A stretch of DNA of 64,000 nucleotides, from positions 1 to 64,000 of the forward strand of contig JAQUAI010000008.1 of assembly GCA_028687335.1 (NCBI GenBank), read 5' to 3'. A program made the position numbers and the translations under genes. Below the pieces are notes generated by a model. The model was not told where the DNA came from, did no database searches, and was given only the letters and a program-made list of their open reading frames with translations. The number at the start of each line of letters is the position of its first letter. Within the stretch, counting starts at the first letter, position 1. Below are positions 9,965-20,800 of this stretch, one piece after another. Origin of the DNA: Gallionella sp. (GTDB taxonomy: Bacteria; Pseudomonadota; Gammaproteobacteria; Burkholderiales; Gallionellaceae).

Positions 9965-10945
9965 TTATTTAAAGATGCTTTTGTCCAAAATACGCCAAAT
10001 TTCCCCAATGGAGACAGTGCGTTTATCTTGGATATCTTTACGCTTGCGCCACATCTTCGGCAATCCAATCAGTGCATCACGCTTCGCCCGCAGGATCACC
10101 CCACCTCTACCGCGCAATGCGAACCAAACAACAGTAACAAGATTCAACAGCAGATGCAGCGGCAACAGCAGCCAGAACAAAACTCCCGGCATATTCTTCA
10201 CGAAGGTCCAAACCAGATTGCGGTGCCCGTGATAGAGAGAGAAGTCACTGTGCTGCCCACCCGTCGTACCCGAGCCGACATGATGTGCCACAGACTGCGG
10301 CACATAAAGGCAGCGATGTCCGGCCAGCCTCAGGCGAAAGCCGAGATCGACATCCTCAACATAGCAAAAATAATCTTCATCGAAACCGCCCGCCTCAAGC
10401 AGCGCACTGCGGCGGTACATGGCCGCAGCAGCGCAAGGCGAAAACACTTCACGCTCGCAATCCTTGTCGTCAGCCAGCGGTATTCCATGCCCCGTGCGCC
10501 ACACCAAGCCGCTGACATGGCAAGCATCGCCCGCGCCATCCAACAACAACGGAGCGTTCGCATTAACGAGCTTGCTGCCGAATACATCGAATGCCGGATT
10601 GCGTTCTGCCGCCGCCAGCAGCTCCTTTAACCAGTCCAGTTTGACAAAGGCATCTGGGTTGAGCAGGACAACCCATTCCGAATCTAGGGATGCAGCTTTC
10701 AGCGCAAGATTGTTTCCGCGCGCAAAGCCAGTGTTCTCATCCAGCGCCATCAGACGCACCGATAGAAAGCGGCGCGCGATGGCAACTGAGCTATCGTTGC
10801 TTGCGTTATCAACCAAGATTATTTCGTGGGGCAATACGGTTTGTGCGGTAAGTGCGGCGAGACAACGTTCGAGAAAGCACTCGCCATTCCAATTGACGAT
10901 GATGATTGATACACGACTATTATGATTTACACTGAAATACATCAC
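9965..10945 (-). CDS. Glycosyltransferase family 2 (rhamnosyltransferase-like)
   Basis: [48 protein letters not shown]. Confidence 0.88.
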   Translation of the reverse strand: MMYFSVNHNSRVSIIIVNWNGECFLERCLAALTAQTVLPHEIILVDNASNDSSVAIARRFLSVRLMALDENTGFARGNNLALKAASLDSEWVVLLNPDAFVKLDWLKELLAAAERNPAFDVFGSKLVNANAPLLLDGAGDACHVSGLVWRTGHGIPLADDKDCEREVFSPCAAAAMYRRSALLEAGGFDEDYFCYVEDVDLGFRLRLAGHRCLYVPQSVAHHVGSGTTGGQHSDFSLYHGHRNLVWTFVKNMPGVLFWLLLPLHLLLNLVTVVWFALRGRGGVILRAKRDALIGLPKMWRKRKDIQDKRTVSIGEIWRILDKSIFK

Positions 10946-10964
10946 ATGACCATTTGCAAATATA

Positions 10965-11185
10965 CGACAAAATTTTCGAGTTCGTAAGTTTTGTCGAAAT
11001 GACCTTCGATGGCACGCTTATTGCCGACAGTGATAAATACCATATCAGTGATGACTGCTGCCACAGCGTAATGGCTCAACGGCTTGTCCACAACCAGCAA
11101 CATCCTTAGCGGTCGCCTTGGTGGCGGGCAGAAAGCGGCTGCCCATACCGGCTACGGGAAAAACAGCTTTGGTTATTTTCTTCAC
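10965..11185 (-). pseudogene. galU: Truncated, frameshifted 5' fragment of galU (UTP-glucose-1-phosphate uridylyltransferase)
   Basis: Manual minus-strand translation from GTG at 11185: [28 protein letters not shown], then after a +1 shift [43 protein letters not shown], matching the GalU N-terminal pattern; similarity stops after YELE. Confidence 0.85.
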
Positions 11186-11230
11186 TTCAGCTCACCTTCT
11201 AAATTCAGATGGAAAAATGCCTCAGCACAG

Positions 11231-12064
11231 CTATTTGCTACCGCGCTCTTGCACATCAGGGTTGTAATAGCCAGAACATGCACGCAAGAGCACCTCGAAT
11301 ACGGAGAGGTTGCCTTTGAAGCTGCTGATCTTGGTCGGCACCTCGCCTTTCGGATAGCGACGGATAGTTGGCAACTCAACACATCGGTAGCCCAGTTTGG
11401 GAGCGCGATACGAAAGGTATGCCAGTAATTCGTAGGTCATGAACACATCGCGAAACAAACCTATCTGCGGATCAAGCAACATCTTGCGGCTATATGCCCG
11501 AAAACCCTGCGTCGTATCCGTCCAATGAAAGCCCGAAAACAAGCTCAACATAGGCGCATGAACAAAGCGGATGGCCAAATCTCGCGATTTGGGCGTATTT
11601 TCTGCAACCCCGCCTGAAATAAAGCGCGAGGCCTGCACAAAATCCACACCTTGTTTCAGCGCTTCAATGAATTGAGGTATCGCAGCAGGATCATCTTTAT
11701 CGTTACCGTCTATGGTCACGATTCCTTCGTAGCCCTGGTTCAGCGCAAACGCATATGCACAGCGCAGTTGGCTGCTCAATTTGCCGGGGCCTGTTTTCAG
11801 CAACAGGGCGCGTACCCCGTTCTTCTGAAGAAACTCCAAATCCAGTGAGCCATCCGTGCTGCCACCATCCACAAGGATGATGTCGGCAATACTGTCAATC
11901 CTGAGTACCGACATTCGTGCAAGCAAACTCCTGATTCGTTCGCCTTCGTTAATGACCGGTATCACAACACAACAGGGCCGTTGCCTGCCAAGCCACAGTT
12001 GCGTTTCAAATGCAGGCACCTGCCAACTGGCACGGAACTCTTGAGCAATATTTTGATTATTCAT
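11231..12064 (-). CDS. Glycosyltransferase family 2, DPM1-like (polyprenyl-phosphate sugar synthase type)
   Basis: CCVVIPVINEGERIRSLLARM, ILVDGGSTDGSLDLEFL, VTIDGNDKDDPAAIP, GFRAYSRKMLLDP. Confidence 0.82.
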   Translation of the reverse strand: MNNQNIAQEFRASWQVPAFETQLWLGRQRPCCVVIPVINEGERIRSLLARMSVLRIDSIADIILVDGGSTDGSLDLEFLQKNGVRALLLKTGPGKLSSQLRCAYAFALNQGYEGIVTIDGNDKDDPAAIPQFIEALKQGVDFVQASRFISGGVAENTPKSRDLAIRFVHAPMLSLFSGFHWTDTTQGFRAYSRKMLLDPQIGLFRDVFMTYELLAYLSYRAPKLGYRCVELPTIRRYPKGEVPTKISSFKGNLSVFEVLLRACSGYYNPDVQERGSK

Positions 12065-12079
12065 TTTCTATTTTCTGTT

Positions 12080-12436
12080 CTAAGCAACACGCACTGTGAT
12101 CAACAATACGCCTGCAACAATCAGGAGGATGCCCGTAATAGTCATCCAGTGAAATGGCTCACGAAAGATCAACCAGGAACACAACGCCACAGCAGCGATG
12201 GCACCGGATGTCAGCACCGGATGAGCAACGTTCAGCGGCAAACGCGCCAATGCTGCCGCATAAAGCAGGAATGCCGCACCGTATAACCCCAACCCCAGCC
12301 AGAAGGGCCAGTTGCCAAGCGCCGCCATCGGATCGCTAAGCGATGGAAATTTGCGAGGCGGCATCATGGCAATTTTGACCAAGACGCTGGCAGAGGCATT
12401 GGACACAATGCCAAGAACAAGAATCAACCACTTCAT
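12080..12436 (-). CDS. EamA/DMT small transporter (EmrE/ArnE-like, 4 TM)
   Basis: 118 aa; four hydrophobic segments; HPVLTSGAIAAVALCSWLIFREPFHWMTITGILLIVAGVLLI. Confidence 0.82.
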   Translation of the reverse strand: MKWLILVLGIVSNASASVLVKIAMMPPRKFPSLSDPMAALGNWPFWLGLGLYGAAFLLYAAALARLPLNVAHPVLTSGAIAAVALCSWLIFREPFHWMTITGILLIVAGVLLITVRVA

Positions 12437-13269
12437 ATCCTGCCGCCCGTGCCTTCATTGCGGTAATGCTGAATCGCCACACCTAACGCCCGCTCTATCG
12501 ACACAGTGTGCGGCTCGTTCTTGGTGGCCAGCATTTCGATGGAAACAACATGGTTTGGCAGTTGCTTCTTTACGCACTCGGCCATCTTGGCATGCCCTGT
12601 GCGCCCATCGCCCAGCGGAACCAAGTCTGGTTCACTGGCATGGATATGCCCGATCAAGGGCGTGCAATCTTTTAACACGTCAGCAACATCTTCGCCGTTG
12701 ATTGCCAGCGCTCCGGTATCAAGCTGCATATGTATCGCTTGATGCGCAACCCTTCTGACCACTGCGGCAGTTTCCGCACTTGTAGTCATGTAATTTGCGC
12801 CATAGCAAGGAGGGGTGGGTTCCAGACAGATTGCGACACCGAAAGATTGTGCAATATCCCCAAGACGCCCGAAGAATGGCAATGCGATATCCAGTACTTG
12901 CTCATCGCTTAACCCGTTGCGATCCCTGTTCTTGGGTGAACCAAATACCAAGCGGGTGGCACCAAGACCTGCACCGATACGACACACTGCCGACAGATGA
13001 TGCAGTAACACTTCCCGAACTTCCGGTGTGCCGAACACATTCAATCCTGCTGTACCAAACAACAACGCCTGCATGCCAGTGATCTCAATACCATGCTCAG
13101 CCCACCAGCGTCTTACGCGAGCGACTTCTGCGTCTGTCGCATTCAACGGATCGGGAAAATATTTCCCAGGTGCAACATCTATCGCGTCAACCCCAAAGCG
13201 CTTAAGCAGCCCAGCAACATCTTCATCTTCCGATGGGTCCCACGCGATATTGGAAATGGCCAACCTCAT
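12433..13269 (-). CDS. Sugar phosphate isomerase/epimerase (AP-endonuclease-2-like TIM barrel)
   Basis: MRLAISNIAWDPSEDEDVAGLLKRFGVDAIDVAPGKYF, ICLEPTPPCYGANYMTT, LIGHIHASEPDL. Confidence 0.82.
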   Translation of the reverse strand: MRLAISNIAWDPSEDEDVAGLLKRFGVDAIDVAPGKYFPDPLNATDAEVARVRRWWAEHGIEITGMQALLFGTAGLNVFGTPEVREVLLHHLSAVCRIGAGLGATRLVFGSPKNRDRNGLSDEQVLDIALPFFGRLGDIAQSFGVAICLEPTPPCYGANYMTTSAETAAVVRRVAHQAIHMQLDTGALAINGEDVADVLKDCTPLIGHIHASEPDLVPLGDGRTGHAKMAECVKKQLPNHVVSIEMLATKNEPHTVSIERALGVAIQHYRNEGTGGRI

Positions 13270-14057
13270 ACGCCCGCCCCCGTTGCCTTGAGCGTGCGAG
13301 GCTCAGATTGTGCATAAGCGCGGACGGCCTGAATCGTTTCGCGTCTGCTGTATTGGTATAGGCCCGATGTGCCAAAAAGTTTGGCATAACGCGTGCGCAT
13401 ATCGTAAACAGCAGGGCTGTTTGCCTGCGCCTGCTCAAACGGTTTGCCGAAGCCTTGAGCCGATACATCCGCCACACTGACAGGCTCTGCCGTAAGGTGT
13501 ACCAGCTTCAGCCCGGCATTAAGCGCTGTTTGAATGTCATACCAGAGGTTCACCATCGGATAGAACTGGAAGATGCCGCGACTGTCGATCGCGTGAAGAT
13601 TGTTGTCATTCAAGAAATCGAAAATGACATTTTTGCGTAAGCCGGGCCCCACCAAACCGGGTAAGCGCACAATTAGGTGGTTCGGAAAGTGGTTTTCCAC
13701 GAACTTCTCCAACAAGCGCCGATTCGAGCCGTAAGCATGAAGCCCGATTTCGTCAACCACAGTAGCCTCATCTACGCCCTGCGGATTCTTGAACACATCC
13801 ACGGTACTAATCAGGATGAAGGTCTTGCAGGTCATCGACTTCAGATGAGCAATCAACCCTTCAATCTTTTCCCGATCCGCTTCTGGGTCGCGGTTCGCAA
13901 TCCATTTTTGCGCGGGCGCTCCGGCACAAACAACTATGTCGAATGAATTGCCAGCGATCTCGCCAATGTTGGTTGAACGATATAGTGACGCGAACGAGGC
14001 TTGTTTTAGCAGCGTTGATCCGACGAAACCCGAAAATCCAATTAGCGTATTGCTCAT
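13266..14057 (-). CDS. NAD-dependent epimerase/dehydratase-like SDR
   Basis: MSNTLIGFSGFVGSTLLKQ, FILISTVDVFKN, HAYGSNRRLLEKFV. Confidence 0.8.
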   Translation of the reverse strand: MSNTLIGFSGFVGSTLLKQASFASLYRSTNIGEIAGNSFDIVVCAGAPAQKWIANRDPEADREKIEGLIAHLKSMTCKTFILISTVDVFKNPQGVDEATVVDEIGLHAYGSNRRLLEKFVENHFPNHLIVRLPGLVGPGLRKNVIFDFLNDNNLHAIDSRGIFQFYPMVNLWYDIQTALNAGLKLVHLTAEPVSVADVSAQGFGKPFEQAQANSPAVYDMRTRYAKLFGTSGLYQYSRRETIQAVRAYAQSEPRTLKATGAGV

Positions 14058-14066
14058 ACGCCCTCC

Positions 14067-15743
14067 TTACACAACGTTAACTGTAAATATTGAATGTCTG
14101 GCATTCCACACTTGCATCAATAACCAGAGGAAACAAATCAGCCCTCCAACAAAACCGATAACAGCCAAACTTGGGTATCCCAAAACGGCAATTCGATCCA
14201 TTATTAGAGATGTCTGATCAAAGCAAAAGGAGGTGCCAGAAAAAACATAGTTTTTGTCGCTCCCTTTAGTCGAGCAGCCGGTGAACAATGTCAACTGTGC
14301 CCAGAGCACCGTTATCTGATAAAAAACAGCATACAACAGCAATGCAAACAATAGCAGAGCGGCACGACGATGCTGAATAATAGAAGATATTCCTATCCCA
14401 AGGGCAGGTGCTACCCACGGCATTAGTATATGCAAATACCAGCCGGGGGTTGCTCCATTACCGTTTAGGGCCACACCTACAAGCACATGCCAAATCAGTC
14501 CGAATGCAAAAAAACAAAATACCCAAACGGGCAACCATACCGAATCAGTTAGCCGATGTTGTTTTAGCTGCCTGATATAGGTGAAAACAACCCATATACC
14601 CAGCGCTAACAGCGGAAGGTGAAGAACGGCAGGTAGTCGTGTTAAAGACCATGTTCCGGCCCAAGAGTAAGATACCAGCGTGGCTATAACACCTCGCACA
14701 AAAGCATAAAGAGAAAAATTTTCTTTCAAGCCTGCAACCAGTCCTCCTTGAGAAGCCAGTTGAATTGCTTCATTGCTACCGGTAAGTTCGCCGAATATCA
14801 CCAGCTTATATATATACCAGCCACCACCAATCAATATTGCTGGCACAAAAATCAGCAAGAGACTCCAAAATCGCTTCAAACGCATGACGTTGTCGCGTTT
14901 ATCTAGCGATAGCCTCGTCAATAGAAATATCGCCAAGGCCGCAGTGATGGGCAAGAAAAAGGCCTTTGTTAACAATCCCATCCCTAAAACCACACCAATA
15001 GCTATTGATTTTCTCGAATTACATTCGTCTTTAAACCACGACGAAAGTAGATACACGACAAGTCCAACGAGAAAAATACACAGTGAATCATTGCCGATGC
15101 GCGTGAACTCGGGGAAAAACATTGGCAAGATAACCGGATACAGCATGAATCCAATCATGGCTGGATTGAGATATAAAGGCTTGTTTGGTTGATTAACCGC
15201 CAACAAGCCCAAAGCCACTCCAAACAAAGCAAGAACGAAAGAGGCCAGTCGCAGCAAATACAATTGCGTGGAAAATGAGAACTCATCTACCGCTTTTACT
15301 AACGGTGTCAGAAGTAAGTAGTAAAGAGGCGGATGCTGTGCCTGCCAGTTCAACTCTTGACTCGGGCGATACATAGTATTTGGAAATTGCTGACGATAAA
15401 TTTGCTGATATTGCTCGGCAAGTTCAGGCTGCTTAAAAAATTTCAAATAAACCATGCCCCGATCAAACGGCATCTTACCCGACCCATATGGAACAGGGCC
15501 TTGATAATCGATAACTTCTTGAGCCAAATAACTTGCTCCGTACAACGGGATTGTTCCTGTATCAGATATTTGACGCAGACTCGAATAATGCGCGGTTTCA
15601 TCAAATCCTTCAAAAAGAGGCAGAATGGAAAGGTAGCCAATACCAATGCATAAGAGTGAAAGCAGATACACGAATACAAATTTTCTTTGTCCGCCCATTC
15701 TGATGGTAGACGCGGATTCAAATATCATTGAACGGCTCTCCAT
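14067..15743 (-). CDS. ArnT-like/GT-C-type multi-TM glycosyltransferase (DUF2142-like)
   Basis: Many hydrophobic helices; LPLFEGFDETAHYSSLRQI after first TM and HPPLYYLLLTPLV; typical of polyprenyl-P-sugar-dependent GT-C proteins. Confidence 0.62.
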   Translation of the reverse strand: MESRSMIFESASTIRMGGQRKFVFVYLLSLLCIGIGYLSILPLFEGFDETAHYSSLRQISDTGTIPLYGASYLAQEVIDYQGPVPYGSGKMPFDRGMVYLKFFKQPELAEQYQQIYRQQFPNTMYRPSQELNWQAQHPPLYYLLLTPLVKAVDEFSFSTQLYLLRLASFVLALFGVALGLLAVNQPNKPLYLNPAMIGFMLYPVILPMFFPEFTRIGNDSLCIFLVGLVVYLLSSWFKDECNSRKSIAIGVVLGMGLLTKAFFLPITAALAIFLLTRLSLDKRDNVMRLKRFWSLLLIFVPAILIGGGWYIYKLVIFGELTGSNEAIQLASQGGLVAGLKENFSLYAFVRGVIATLVSYSWAGTWSLTRLPAVLHLPLLALGIWVVFTYIRQLKQHRLTDSVWLPVWVFCFFAFGLIWHVLVGVALNGNGATPGWYLHILMPWVAPALGIGISSIIQHRRAALLLFALLLYAVFYQITVLWAQLTLFTGCSTKGSDKNYVFSGTSFCFDQTSLIMDRIAVLGYPSLAVIGFVGGLICFLWLLMQVWNARHSIFTVNVV

Positions 15744-16851
15744 CCAACTTCTCTAAAACATCGTATATGTTGTCGATCTTCCCTCCCAAAATCGAATAAC
15801 ACCTCGGTAGCTCTGCGCACTTTTCAAACAAAATTGGCCGACCATCATCGCCTTCATTCTTTACCAAAACCGTTTTAACTTCAAACAGTGATTCAACGTA
15901 TTGGGCATCATGTACAGCGGGAAGATAACGTGCAACATCTCTAACCATGCGATCCACACGTGTAGCCCGCTCATAGTCATTCAATTTCTGATACGGATCG
16001 ATACCACGCTGATCATTCCAATGCATGTGCGGGGTATAGCGTACGTGGGATAGAGTGTGCAGCTCGCGGGCAGGAAAGGGCATCATCGAGAAAAATGGCC
16101 CATCCATTACAGTTATGCCTATTTGCTTGAGTATCGGTGGAACCTGCATCAATGCCATCTCGGTGATTTCTTGTTTGAGATGCGTGGCTGTACCGAGAAA
16201 GTCACCCCCAAACTGATTGAGTCCGCTATAAGTGCAATTGAAGACATAACGGCTGTCGACTTCTGTATCGCCGCCGTTTTTCTTTCGCGCTGCAACCCTC
16301 AACGACTGGACTCCTTTTGAAATCGCCGTCACTTGTGTCTCAAAGCGCACCTCTACGCCACAAGCATTTAATTCACTTTCCGCCCAGCTCGCCAACTTGC
16401 TCGAATCAAAGGCGTACTCTTCAACCAAGAATACCTCTTCGATCAGATGCGGCTCAAATAACTGGCGTAGCGACTGATCTGCCGGTTCGATCTTTGCGCC
16501 AATTTCTTTGCAGAAGCGCACAAATTGCTTGGCTGTTACTTTGGAATTGCGACGGGCAATTGCGTATAGCTTGGTGAAGTCCTGCTTCACAGCCTGCGGC
16601 CAATCGTGTACGAAACGAGGCAGATTGATACGGCTGCGATATGCCGTGGTAAAGCTGCGAGGGTAGTGGTAGCCGTTATGTACGCGCGCTTGATTATTGT
16701 AGGAGGCACGGGTCAGGAGTGACGATTCACGCTCTACTAGCACAACGCGTTTTAAACCGCGTTGTTTTGCCAGATAGATGGCAATTGCCGCACCATAGAA
16801 GCCTCCACCAATAACGACGGCGTCGATCTTTAAGTCCGCCGCATCCATCAA
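15718..16851 (-). CDS. FAD-dependent oxidoreductase (DAO superfamily)
   Basis: IDAVVIGGGFYGAAIAIYLAKQRGLKRVVLVERESSLLTRASYNNQARVHNGYHYPRS; Rossmann GxGxxG. Confidence 0.85.
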   Translation of the reverse strand: MMDAADLKIDAVVIGGGFYGAAIAIYLAKQRGLKRVVLVERESSLLTRASYNNQARVHNGYHYPRSFTTAYRSRINLPRFVHDWPQAVKQDFTKLYAIARRNSKVTAKQFVRFCKEIGAKIEPADQSLRQLFEPHLIEEVFLVEEYAFDSSKLASWAESELNACGVEVRFETQVTAISKGVQSLRVAARKKNGGDTEVDSRYVFNCTYSGLNQFGGDFLGTATHLKQEITEMALMQVPPILKQIGITVMDGPFFSMMPFPARELHTLSHVRYTPHMHWNDQRGIDPYQKLNDYERATRVDRMVRDVARYLPAVHDAQYVESLFEVKTVLVKNEGDDGRPILFEKCAELPRCYSILGGKIDNIYDVLEKLDGEPFNDI

Positions 16852-17873
16852 GCGTCTCTCGCCTCTGTTGCTCGTGATTCTTTCCGTTGTGGCAGAGCAA
16901 CTTCAATATTCAACTTCTCACGTCGAGTCATGCGAGCGCTGGTGAACTCTTGTCCCACATGATAGAGCGGCCCCTCATTTTGCAGGCTCACCATATTTAG
17001 GATGTATTCACCCAGCACCAGCAAGACCAATGAGATTAGGAAGAACATTCCAGATTGCTGCAATGAAAGGCTGACCCAACCGGGCGCCACATCGACCTTC
17101 AGCAATGCAATTGCAACCACATATATCGAGTACACAAGATTGGCAACTGCACCAAATAACGACAGCGAGGTCACTAGTCGCATCGGCGCACGAGTGGTCG
17201 AGACCAGCAGTCGCATACCCCGGTCGATGCTGTCACCCAAACGTTTGGCTTTTGAAGCCAGAGGTGTCGCGCTATAGCTTAGGTTGACGCGCGCGAACCC
17301 CCCGGTGGCCGGAAGATGGCGATAGGTCATAGCTGGCTGCGGGTGTTGAAGAATAAAATTGACAACACGTTTACTCAACACGCGGTACTGGGGCGCCTCC
17401 TTGGCCAGATGGATGCCGTTGAACCACTTGTAAAGCTTATTAAAAATAGCATAGGCACCCTGATACGCAAGACTTTGAGCGGCTTTCTGTTCGTTGCTCG
17501 CAAACACAACGTCGGCACCGCAAATCGCCTTATCAAGCATTGTTGGTAGAAAACTGATGTCATCCATTATTGGATCAATAACAGCGACAAAGTCACCCAG
17601 TGCATTTTCTAGACCAACCCATGATGCTGTATCTGAATCAACCTCCTTTGTTAGCGCATAAACCTGCATGTTGGGCAATCCAGCGCTGCCTGTAAGTGCC
17701 TTCAAACGGATTAGTGAGTCATCATCCGAAGAGTTATCAACAATGACGATCTCATGATCTGACACAAGCTCACCCAACATCCGGCTGACTTCCATTAGCA
17801 GCGGCTGAAGCTCATCCGCACGATTGCGGGTGGTAATAACCAGGGAAAGAAATATTGGGAGTTGACTAGTCAT
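16848..17873 (-). CDS. GtrB/ArnC-like GT2 with C-terminal TM helices
   Basis: LSLVITTRNRADELQPLLMEV, EIVIVDNSSDD, two C-terminal hydrophobic segments (LFGAVANLVYSIYVVAIALL; FFLISLVLLVLGEYI). Confidence 0.78.
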   Translation of the reverse strand: MTSQLPIFLSLVITTRNRADELQPLLMEVSRMLGELVSDHEIVIVDNSSDDDSLIRLKALTGSAGLPNMQVYALTKEVDSDTASWVGLENALGDFVAVIDPIMDDISFLPTMLDKAICGADVVFASNEQKAAQSLAYQGAYAIFNKLYKWFNGIHLAKEAPQYRVLSKRVVNFILQHPQPAMTYRHLPATGGFARVNLSYSATPLASKAKRLGDSIDRGMRLLVSTTRAPMRLVTSLSLFGAVANLVYSIYVVAIALLKVDVAPGWVSLSLQQSGMFFLISLVLLVLGEYILNMVSLQNEGPLYHVGQEFTSARMTRREKLNIEVALPQRKESRATEARDA

Positions 17874-17880
17874 AGGGCAT

Positions 17881-20800
17881 TCATTCCGAGAGGTTGATTC
17901 GTTGATTCAGGGTCGAATGTTTAACTGAAAATTGCTGACAAGCGCCCGGTGTTTCAAGATCAACGCGCAAACCATTTACCTGCCTCATCCCGAGCCAGCT
18001 CGGATATGTATCTAGAGGCACGATGACCGTACCATTCACAGCCGTAAAGAACAACGATTTCGACGGTACGGGACCGGCCATCTCGTCGCCCCACCAGAAT
18101 ATCTGCATACGCGGATTGCCCCCCCCGACACAGTTAACGTCAAACTTTAACAGCCCTGCGGATTGACCGGCGATTTTTTGCAGGCTGATATCTAGCCACA
18201 TATAGGGGGCAGCACCCGCGACATGAAAACCATGCACATCAAGACTAAGGTCATGCAGCACAGCTTGCGAAAAATCCAAATTAGCAACTTGTTTCATACT
18301 ACTAGCCAAAGAAGAAGATGATTGTCCCCAGGCTACGGGAACTTTGCGCAAGTCGGTAACTGCAAATACATGATCCATTAGCTGCGCCGAAAGTGCCTGC
18401 CTGCGACGCTCATCCAAAATCACTTGAACCTCGCGATGACTATCAGATGCGCTTGGCACAAAACGTACGCCATCGAACCAAATTGCATTCTCCTCTGACG
18501 AAATGCGGGTGATCTTGCGGGTCTTATTATCCGGCAGCAGAATGGCATCACCTACTCGCAGGTAATGCACGGCAAGCGTATCCCGAATGATGACAGCATT
18601 ATCCGCGCGGGCAACGCCATTTTCCCAGCCGGGATCAGTGAACGGCCTTATCGTAAAATCAATGCCGACTCGCGACAAATCGCTATCCTTGGCAATTCCA
18701 TACACGTAACCATCATGGAGCTCCGCTTCGTAGTTATTGATTACGAATCGATAAAGTACATGGGCACGCAATGAAGGATTAACTCCATCATGATTGATGT
18801 TATCGGCTTCTATCAATGCTACTCGCGGTATCGACTTGCTTAACCTGTTAACAATTCTTAATTGCTCTTGGATGTTGGCCAGATTGTAAGGAGCTGTCGT
18901 GGACATTGCGGGCGGACGATCAAAATACATGTAATCCGTATTATGGCCAGTTAAATCGAGATAGGTTTCGCGGGGTGTTAGATGGCCCGTTAGAAAACTG
19001 TTGACTCGAGCAAGTCGTTCGACATGTAGTGGCTCAACCAGACCATTCCCCATGTTCGCCATGCCATGTTCAGAGCCTGACCATAAGGCACTAATTTGAT
19101 TTTTCTCAAGAATAGAATGAAAACCCTCTTTATTGATGTTGGCAAGACCAATCGCGGCGCATACGAAAGCGATGCCTACAGCCAAAACAGCTCGCCCTCG
19201 TGCCTCCAGCAAAGGGGCAAGTAATAATGGCAACAGCGCCGCCCATGCAAAATTTGCCAATATACCCGGTCGCGACATAGCGTTCGGGTCAATGCGCCCC
19301 ATGGTGTAGGGAGTCAACAACGACGCAAATAGCAGAATTGGCAAGGCAACACCAATCGCATAGAACCTGTATTGCTGTTGTTTGACTAGCACTGCAATCA
19401 ACATGGCCGCTGCTAGCGGCACCCATATCCAGGACGTGCGCAGAATTTCAAGCTTGTTGACTGCATTTTCTCCCCAGCTCCATGACCAAGGCACTCCATA
19501 AGCGATCTGATTGACTTTACCATTTTCGATTACGTATCGAATTGCGCCGTACAGCATCGAAAGAATAGGCGTAAATAATGCCAGCGCTCCCACCGCCGCC
19601 ACAAAAAACGCAACACTCTTCCTGTTCCAGGAAAACAATCTTGCGCGATACAGATAGATGGCAACCAGCGGAGATGAAGCCGCGACAGCGACCAGCCCTT
19701 GTGGCGGCACCAGAAACACGAGCACAGCCGCAGAAACCGTCCACATCCACAGCCAGTTTTGTGGTTTTAAATTACTCGCCTTTAGCCAAAGACAATAGAA
19801 CGGAACGAGTATCATCCAATACAGTTTTCTGGAAACCGTTCCGAAAAGCAGTATCGAAATGTACGCCAAACCTATACTACCGGTGTAGGCGCGCAGCGCC
19901 ATAAATACCCCCAGCATAGTCAATGTGCCTGCAAGCCGATCCGCCTCGACAATCGTTGCAGCGGTGCCATCGTAAAAAATAAGCGATAGGAATCCGCTAA
20001 TCTCATCACCAAAAATCCCGTGCGGTGAGAAATAATCAATGTAAGGTATCTTCCCGAACTCCCACATACTCCACCATCCGAGCAAACTTTCCCCGAAGTG
20101 ATAGTCATCGGTAGGAATTTGCGGCGATACTGTAGCTCCATTTCTCAACAAGATGACGGTTGCAAATAGCGCAAGCGGTGAGAGAAGTTGTGTGAGATCA
20201 GTTTTATTGCCTAATGCAAAATTCTTGTACCGTATGATCACGTCAATAACTGCGGTCAAAACCAGCGCAAGACTCAACGCCCATAACCATCCGCCAGTAT
20301 GAATCACAGGCACTTTGGTGCCCGCCAGATACAGGTCCGGCAGTATCAGCAAATAGAATGGCGCGAGACCAAGCTGCGCAAATAACAGCAGCTTTGATAC
20401 ATAACAGGAAGTGACCGCCGGTGATTTCCAGCACTGGTAAAAAAAGTATAGCGCGCTCGTTATTGCTATGAACAAACCCACCCGGTGGGTAGCGTTAAAA
20501 CGCAATGCCTCGTGAAATACAGGCAGGCGATCTTGAATGGTCGCCAACCCGTATGGCAGCAGCCCGATCAAAATTACGGCAAGCACACCGATGCCCAGTT
20601 GCTGCGGCATCGCATCGCCGTTTCGCATATTCAGACGCACCGCTATTGCAGTCATGGCAAGACCGGTGCTCCCCACGGTCAGTGCCAACGAAGATACGCT
20701 TGGATAAATACTTAAAAAGCCGCCCAAACCAATGGCAACGGGCACCAGCCACCATGTCAGCGTTGTAACGAAATCCTGCTCGTACTCATTCGATTTACTA

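Noticed and set aside
9866-10630. 254-aa plus-strand ORF
   Set aside because: Antisense to the GT2 at 9965-10945; no recognisable motif and low-complexity Gln/Arg composition
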